A stretch of DNA of 48,308 nucleotides, taken from positions 1-48,308 of the forward strand of contig JAEYPP010000042.1 in NCBI GenBank assembly GCA_023410575.1. The letters run 5' to 3'. This stretch comes from Bacillota bacterium. Lineage in GTDB: Bacteria > Bacillota > Clostridia > Lachnospirales > Lachnospiraceae. Shown here in pieces: positions 42,729 through 48,308 of the stretch. The notes under the pieces were generated by a model. The model had not been told where the DNA came from and ran no database searches. It was given only the letters and a program-made list of their open reading frames with translations. Numbering within the stretch: the stretch's first letter is position 1; each line of letters begins with the position of its first letter. Both the position numbers and the translations under genes were made by a program.

Positions 42729-42940
42729 CATACATTAGCCAAATCCCCAATTTTTGTTTATTTTAATAGACATGTATAAAATTACACTCTATAATGGAGT
42801 ATGATCCAAATCTTTAAAATCAATGAATAAGAGTAATTCAAAAGGTATTAGTTACTAACATACTGATATAAAAGATTTTGAGGATAAGAGAAGGATCATA
42901 CGTAAAAAGGGCGTTAATTATTGATTAAGAGGGGCATTCT

Positions 42941-44542
42941 ATGAAGAATAAAATTATATATAAGTTTATTGAAACAGTAATGTATGTTAGCAGTTATATG
43001 AGTGGGGGATTAAGCTTATTTATAGGGAATCGATGTAAAAATGACAAAATTAAAAAGTTTTTTATGGGTGCTCACGCGCTAAAAAGTTTTAGATCTTGTG
43101 TGAAACAATTTTCCAAGAATCATATTCATTTTTTATTATTTGAAGCACCTGATGTAAATAAAATCATGGGATTAAGTAAGGAAGAGATAGAGGTACTAAA
43201 TATGAAGTTAACCTCTAGACAATTATTAAATAATGATGAGTATCTAAAAAAAGCTAATGAACATAACAAAAGATGCTATGAGTTTGCAAAAACCAGATAT
43301 AAGGGAACAAAGCTCATTCATAATGGGGTATTTATTCAATCTGCTGATTATGAAGGGGAATATTATAATGTTAAGGGTGGAATTAGAAAGACATTTTATC
43401 AGCCAGAAAAGTACAAATATTGTATTCATATGTATGGATCATGTATTGTACGAGGATTTGGTGTATCGGATGAATATACAATACCGAGTTATGTACAAGA
43501 TAAGTTAAACGATAGCTATCCAGAAATAGTCAAAGTACTTAATTATGGAACGGGAGGGAAAGCAGGGGTCGAGGGATTAATCAATGATTTAAAGTATATT
43601 CAGAATACCCAATTTAATAAGGGTGATATTGTAATTCTAGTAACATACAATACATTTCACTCCAATCAATTTAAGAGAATATTAAAAAATAATTATTATG
43701 AGTGCTCTTCATTATTCCATGCGCCTCATAGTTTTGGTTGGTGGTTCTTAAATTCTACAATTCATTTAAATGCTGTTGGTAATGAAGTAATATCCGATTA
43801 TATTGTCAAGTCGCTAACTACAACAATGATGGAACTGGCAAAGTCAACAGAAATAGAGGAAAAAAACAACGGTCTTACTATTGGAAAAAGTAATTACTAT
43901 GGTTTGAATCAACAATTAAAGCAATATATGAAAGACATAAAAAAGTATAGATTGAATGGAAATAAAAAAATCGGATGTATTGTAATGAATTGTAATCCGT
44001 TTACATATGGACATAAGCATTTAATCAAAGAAGCGTTAAAAGAAGTTGATGCTTTATATATTTTTGTTGTGGAAGAGAATAAATCGTTCTTTTCCTTTGA
44101 TGATAGGTTGACTATGGTGAAAGAAGGAACGAAAGAATATAGTAATGTCATCGTTCTTCCAAGTGGACAATTTATGATATCATCGTTAACGTTTCCTGAA
44201 TATTTCGATAAAGAGGATAACCAAGATATTAAGATCGATGCAACTAATGATTTAAAGATCTTTGGCGAAAAGATTTCGCCAGTATTAAGAATAACGACCA
44301 GATTTGCAGGAGAAGAACCAACGGATCTAATTACAAGGCAATACAATGATGCCATGAGTACAGAACTAAAGAAGTATGGAATCAAATTTATATGTATTCC
44401 TAGACTGAAACATAAGGAGAATTTTATTAGTGCATCCATTGTTCGAAAGAAAATGAAGCTTTATGAGATTGATGATCTACAAAATCTGATTCCACCTACC
44501 ACTTATACCATAGTAAAAAAGTATATGAGTAAGTCAATCTAG
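42941..44542 (+). CDS. SGNH-hydrolase-like/citrate-lyase-ligase-type nucleotidyltransferase fusion, 533 aa
   Basis: The middle part (about residues 155-285) looks like an SGNH hydrolase: MYGSCIVRGFGV near 165, LNYGTGGK near 205, VTYNTFHSN near 240 and an HLNAVGNEVI end block. The C-terminal 190 residues match the catalytic domain of citrate lyase ligase CitC: IGCIVMNCNPFTYGHKHLI with the nucleotidyltransferase GH motif, then FVVEENKSFFSFDDRLTMV and LPSGQFMISSLTFPEYF. The N-terminal 150 residues are unassigned. There are no citDEF genes nearby, so acetylation of citrate lyase is unlikely. A role in modifying a surface polymer or small molecule is a guess. Confidence 0.8.
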   Translation: MKNKIIYKFIETVMYVSSYMSGGLSLFIGNRCKNDKIKKFFMGAHALKSFRSCVKQFSKNHIHFLLFEAPDVNKIMGLSKEEIEVLNMKLTSRQLLNNDEYLKKANEHNKRCYEFAKTRYKGTKLIHNGVFIQSADYEGEYYNVKGGIRKTFYQPEKYKYCIHMYGSCIVRGFGVSDEYTIPSYVQDKLNDSYPEIVKVLNYGTGGKAGVEGLINDLKYIQNTQFNKGDIVILVTYNTFHSNQFKRILKNNYYECSSLFHAPHSFGWWFLNSTIHLNAVGNEVISDYIVKSLTTTMMELAKSTEIEEKNNGLTIGKSNYYGLNQQLKQYMKDIKKYRLNGNKKIGCIVMNCNPFTYGHKHLIKEALKEVDALYIFVVEENKSFFSFDDRLTMVKEGTKEYSNVIVLPSGQFMISSLTFPEYFDKEDNQDIKIDATNDLKIFGEKISPVLRITTRFAGEEPTDLITRQYNDAMSTELKKYGIKFICIPRLKHKENFISASIVRKKMKLYEIDDLQNLIPPTTYTIVKKYMSKSI

Positions 44543-44551
44543 ACAAAAGGG

Positions 44552-44720
44552 TCTGTCGCACTAAGGGCAGTATGAATAAAGAATGAAGGGTGATGGTATA
44601 TTTTCGCTGTAGCGCTACGCTCACAAGCCCCGCAAAGTGTGTGGGGGGACTTGTAAGGCACTCCGAAAAATACCATCGCCCTTCATTATTTTATACAATA
44701 TTCAGCTAGTGCGACAGCCC
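44552..44720. repeat. Large foldback element between convergent genes
   Basis: GGGTCTGTCGCACTA (44552) pairs with TAGTGCGACAGCCC (to 44720). Inside, AATGAAGGGTGATGGTAT pairs with ATACCATCGCCCTTCATT, and a third level is ACAAGCCCC / GGGGACTTGT. Arms are about 60 bases with a few mismatches. It carries no gene. It may terminate both convergent genes or be a MITE-like insertion. Confidence 0.7.
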
Positions 44721-44755
44721 ATTTTATTAGGCCTTTTGTAATATTATATCATATA

Positions 44756-47700
44756 TTAAATTAGGTTTTCAGCCATCTTAACGAGTTTCTCGTATTTTTC
44801 TTTCGCATCTTTTTCAGCCTGAGCGAATAATTGGGCAGCTCTTTCAGGATTTGTTCTAGAAAGTCTGTTGTAACGAACTTCGCTTTGAAGGAATTCTTGA
44901 TAGCTAGCCTTTGGAGCTTTAGAATCTAAAATAAATGGATTCTTTCCTTCTTCAGCTAATGCAGGGTTGAAACGGAATAAGTGCCAGTAACCAGCTTCAA
45001 CAGCACGTTTTTCTTCTGTCTGAGCACCCTTTAATCCGCCTTTGATACCATGACTGATACATGGAGCATAAGCAATGATTAAGGATGGTCCTGGATAAGC
45101 TTCCGCTTCTGTAATGGCTTTGATACATTGATTGTAATCAGCACCTTGAGAAATCTGAGCAACGTATACATAACCATAACTCATAGCGATTGCAGCAAGG
45201 TCTTTTTTCTTAGTATTTTTACCACCAGCAGCAAACTGTGCAATCGAACCAGTTGGTGTTGCCTTGGAAGCCTGACCACCTGTATTAGAGTAAACCTCAG
45301 TATCGAATACCATAATGTTTACATCATGTCCAGCAGCAAGAACGTGATCTACACCACCAAAACCGATATCGTATGCCCAACCGTCACCACCGAAGATCCA
45401 CTGTGATTTCTTAGATAAGAAGCTCTTATTATCTAAGATATACTTTTTATCTTCATTGTCACAGTTGCAATTTTCTAAGGCAGAGATTAACTTCTTAGAA
45501 GCAACCGCATTTCTTGTAGAAGAATCTTTAGTTGTTAAGAATTCATCTAAAGCTGCTTTGACAGTTTCGTTTTGAGCAACGTTTGCTAAGTTTTCAGCTG
45601 CATTGATTAATCTCTTTCTAAGTGCTTCTTGAGCTAATTGCATACCGAAACCAAATTCGGCATTATCTTCAAATAAGGAGTTTGCCCAAGCTGGACCTTT
45701 ACCTTCTTTATTTACAGTATAAGGTGTAGATGGAGAAGAACCACCCCAGATTGAGGAACATCCAGTCGCATTCGCGATATACATTCTATCTCCGAATAAC
45801 TGTGTTACTAACTTAGCATAAGGTGTTTCACCACAACCTGCACATGCACCTGAGAACTCGAGTAATGGTTGTTTAAACTGAGAACCTTTTACTGTAGTTT
45901 CTTTGAATTTCTCGATGACATCAGCTGGCTCTTCTAAAGTAATACCATAGTCGAACATCTTTTGCTCATGTAATTGAGTATCTAATAAATCCATAGAAAG
46001 TGCCTTCTGGCCTTTTACTTCAGGACAAACAGTTACACAAGAACCACAACCTGTACAGTCAAGTACGGAGATTGTAATTGCGAAGGTCTTATCGGTACCC
46101 TTCATAGCAACTGTCTTAGTACCTTCTGGAACATTAGCAGCTTCCTCAGCTGTCATAGCAACTGGACGGATTACAGAGTGAGGACAAACATAAGCACAAA
46201 GGTTACACTGTAAACATACTTCTGGATTCCATACTGGCACATCGACAGCGATACCACGTTTTTCATACGCAGCAGTTCCTAATGGAACAGTACCATCAGC
46301 ATCATCTACGAATGCGGATACAGGAAGGTCATTACCAGTCTGAGAATTTACAGAATTTAAAATAGTATTTACATACTTAAGAATTTCTGGTTTACCTTCT
46401 GTACATGTTACAGAAAGATCTTCATCTGCTGCATTTGCCCATTCTGCAGGAACTTTAATTTCAACTATACCTTCAACGCCATGGTCGATTGCTGTGTGAT
46501 TCATCTTAACGATGTCATCACCCTTCTTTGAGTAAGAAGCTGTTGCAGCATCTTTCATATATTTTACAGCATCCTCAATAGGAATGATGTTAGCTAATTT
46601 GAAGAATGCAGCTTGAAGAATCGTATTGATACGTCCACCAAGACCTACTTCCTTACCAATCTTGATACCATCGATTGTGTAGAACTTGATATCGTTTTGA
46701 GCCATATATTTCTTAACCTGTCCTGGTAGATGCTTTTCGATTTCTTCCATACCCCAAGAACAGTTAAGTAAGAAAGTACCACCCTTCTTAAGATCCTGAA
46801 CCATATTATATTTACGAACGTAAGCAGGGTTATGACATGCTACGAAATCCGCTTTATTAATAAGGTAAGTGGAACGAATTGGGCTATCACCAAAACGCAA
46901 GTGAGAAATTGTTACACCACCGGATTTCTTGGAGTCATAGTCAAAGTATGCTTGAGCATATTTATTGGTATGGTCACCAATGATTTTAATTGAGTTCTTA
47001 TTCGCACCAACAGTACCATCAGCACCGAGACCCCAGAACTTACAAGAAGTAGTTCCAGCATTGGCTGTATCAGGATTTTCTTTGATTTCAAGAGAAAGAT
47101 TAGTTACATCATCGTTAATACCGATTGTAAACTGTTTCTTATCTTTGTTATTATAAACAGCAATGATTTGAGCAGGAGTTGTATCCTTAGAACCTAAACC
47201 ATAACGACCTGTTAATACAGGAACATTAGTGAACTGAGAGTCTTTTAGAGCTGCTACTACATCTAAGTAGAGTGGCTCACCAAGCGCACCTGGTTCTTTT
47301 GTTCGATCAAGAACAGAAATCTGCTTAACTGAAGCTGGGATTGCTTCGATTAAGTGTTTTGCGGAGAATGGACGGTAAAGACGTACTTTAACTAAACCAA
47401 CTTTACCACCATTCGCATTCAAGTAATCGATCGTTTCTTCGATGGTATCACATACAGAACCCATGGCAATAATTACGTGTTCTGCATCTGGTGCACCATA
47501 GTAATTAAAAAGTTTATAATTGGTACCAATCTTTTCATTTACTTTATCCATGTATTGCTGAGTTAACTCAGGAATTGCATCATAATATTTGTTACATGCT
47601 TCTCTTACCTGGAAGAAGATATCAGGATTCTGAGCAGTACCACGTTGAACTGGATGTTCTGGATTTAGAGCACGATTACGGAATGCATCGATTGCATCCA

Positions 47701-48289
47701 TATCTGCCATTTCTTTTAAATCTTCATAGTCCCATGCTTCAATTTTCTGAATTTCATGAGAAGTTCTAAAACCATCAAAGAAATGCATAAATGGAACACG
47801 GCCCTTGATTGCTGTTAAGTGAGCTACAGCACCTAAGTCCATTGTTTCCTGAACATTGCCTGAGCAAAGCATTGCAAAACCTGTTTGACGAGCAGCATAA
47901 ATATCAGAATGATCACCAAAGATGGAAAGTGCATGGCTTGCAATTGCACGAGCTGTAACATTAATTACACCTGGCAATAATTCACCTGCAATTTTATACA
48001 TATTTGGAATCATTAATAATAAACCTTGGGAAGCAGTATATGTTGTAGTTAAGGCACCTGCCTGTAAGGAGCCGTGTACGGCACCAGCTGCACCTGCTTC
48101 GGATTGCATTTCAGATAACACTACTTCGTGTCCAAAAATATTCTTTCTTCCCTGAGTAGCCCACATATCTGTGTAATCAGCCATAGGTGAAGAAGGAGTG
48201 ATAGGATAGATAGCGGCTACATCAGTGAACGCGTAAGACACGTGAGCTGCTGCGGTGTTACCATCCATAGTCTTCATTTTTCTAGCCAT
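44756..48289 (-). CDS. nifJ: Pyruvate:ferredoxin (flavodoxin) oxidoreductase
   Basis: It oxidises pyruvate to acetyl-CoA and CO2, reducing ferredoxin, the central step of clostridial fermentation. At 1177 residues it is the full homodimeric form: N-terminal pyrimidine-binding domain (YPITPSSPMADY), transketolase C-like region, gamma domain, a ferredoxin domain with CLQCNLCAYVCP and CTGCGSCVTVCP, and the C-terminal TPP domain with a further cluster (GACAGCGETPY) and GGDGWAYDIG. TTAGGAGG precedes the ATG at 48289. Codon use is cleaner than in the accessory island, as expected for high expression. Confidence 0.97.
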   Translation of the reverse strand: MARKMKTMDGNTAAAHVSYAFTDVAAIYPITPSSPMADYTDMWATQGRKNIFGHEVVLSEMQSEAGAAGAVHGSLQAGALTTTYTASQGLLLMIPNMYKIAGELLPGVINVTARAIASHALSIFGDHSDIYAARQTGFAMLCSGNVQETMDLGAVAHLTAIKGRVPFMHFFDGFRTSHEIQKIEAWDYEDLKEMADMDAIDAFRNRALNPEHPVQRGTAQNPDIFFQVREACNKYYDAIPELTQQYMDKVNEKIGTNYKLFNYYGAPDAEHVIIAMGSVCDTIEETIDYLNANGGKVGLVKVRLYRPFSAKHLIEAIPASVKQISVLDRTKEPGALGEPLYLDVVAALKDSQFTNVPVLTGRYGLGSKDTTPAQIIAVYNNKDKKQFTIGINDDVTNLSLEIKENPDTANAGTTSCKFWGLGADGTVGANKNSIKIIGDHTNKYAQAYFDYDSKKSGGVTISHLRFGDSPIRSTYLINKADFVACHNPAYVRKYNMVQDLKKGGTFLLNCSWGMEEIEKHLPGQVKKYMAQNDIKFYTIDGIKIGKEVGLGGRINTILQAAFFKLANIIPIEDAVKYMKDAATASYSKKGDDIVKMNHTAIDHGVEGIVEIKVPAEWANAADEDLSVTCTEGKPEILKYVNTILNSVNSQTGNDLPVSAFVDDADGTVPLGTAAYEKRGIAVDVPVWNPEVCLQCNLCAYVCPHSVIRPVAMTAEEAANVPEGTKTVAMKGTDKTFAITISVLDCTGCGSCVTVCPEVKGQKALSMDLLDTQLHEQKMFDYGITLEEPADVIEKFKETTVKGSQFKQPLLEFSGACAGCGETPYAKLVTQLFGDRMYIANATGCSSIWGGSSPSTPYTVNKEGKGPAWANSLFEDNAEFGFGMQLAQEALRKRLINAAENLANVAQNETVKAALDEFLTTKDSSTRNAVASKKLISALENCNCDNEDKKYILDNKSFLSKKSQWIFGGDGWAYDIGFGGVDHVLAAGHDVNIMVFDTEVYSNTGGQASKATPTGSIAQFAAGGKNTKKKDLAAIAMSYGYVYVAQISQGADYNQCIKAITEAEAYPGPSLIIAYAPCISHGIKGGLKGAQTEEKRAVEAGYWHLFRFNPALAEEGKNPFILDSKAPKASYQEFLQSEVRYNRLSRTNPERAAQLFAQAEKDAKEKYEKLVKMAENLI

Positions 48290-48308
48290 GTTTCAATATC
48301 CTCCTAAA

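Overview
The window looks like chromosomal DNA of a low-GC, anaerobic, spore-forming Firmicute, most likely a Lachnospiraceae clostridium of the Lachnoclostridium phytofermentans type. This is inferred from base composition, a pyruvate:ferredoxin oxidoreductase, a spore photoproduct lyase, a YtaF-type sporulation membrane protein and a PcsB-type division hydrolase next to ftsEX. I recognise the style of the gene set; I have not matched the strain.

Positions 1 to about 8,900 are a decaying accessory island. It opens with the 3' end of a group II intron (domains V and VI), whose 5' part lies off the left edge. It then carries a family of related repeats with a strong hairpin and an extended -10-like promoter, each followed by a different small cargo gene or gene remnant. 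An intact IS21-family element (istA/istB) cuts one repeat copy. Other contents are a C-terminal remnant of a tyrosine recombinase, two genes each with one in-frame stop codon (a small unknown gene and a radical SAM gene), a DUF3795 gene without a normal start codon, two HTH regulators, a zinc ribbon protein, a small membrane protein and a RibD/DHFR-like reductase.

Positions 9,000 to 20,000 are a mixed region: an HTH-Fic protein with a palindromic operator and a DUF7309/DUF6930-like partner gene; a threonyl-tRNA synthetase lacking its TGS domain behind a T-box leader; a HIT protein; a DHH phosphoesterase with a chloramphenicol-acetyltransferase-like gene; TrmO; a TPR-like protein; and an SDR oxidoreductase. 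A palindromic intergenic repeat occurs at 13.3 kb, 18.4 kb and (partly) 37.3 kb.

Positions 19,600 to 44,500 are mostly housekeeping: a YitT transporter-like protein, a sugar ABC ATPase of the MsmX/UgpC type without its own permease, a PucR/CdaR-type regulator, and the ftsE-ftsX-PcsB-like-CtpA cluster, which fits a division-site peptidoglycan hydrolase and its ABC activator. Then come ytaF, an SDR, a nucleosidase-like gene overlapping splB, an ACT-domain protein with hom, a phosphoglycerate-mutase-like gene and lysC (threonine branch of the aspartate pathway), a DUF4163/DUF3298 lipoprotein, prfC, an ECF sigma/anti-sigma pair, a CDF metal transporter, tRNA-Gln(CUG), and an unusual protein joining an SGNH-hydrolase-like domain to a citrate-lyase-ligase-type nucleotidyltransferase. 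The right end is a complete pyruvate:ferredoxin oxidoreductase gene on the minus strand.

No CRISPR array, rRNA or recognised phage module is present. The best candidates for something under-described are the promoter-carrying repeats with interchangeable cargo, the Fic/DUF7309 pair, the nucleosidase-SplB pair and the SGNH-CitC fusion.
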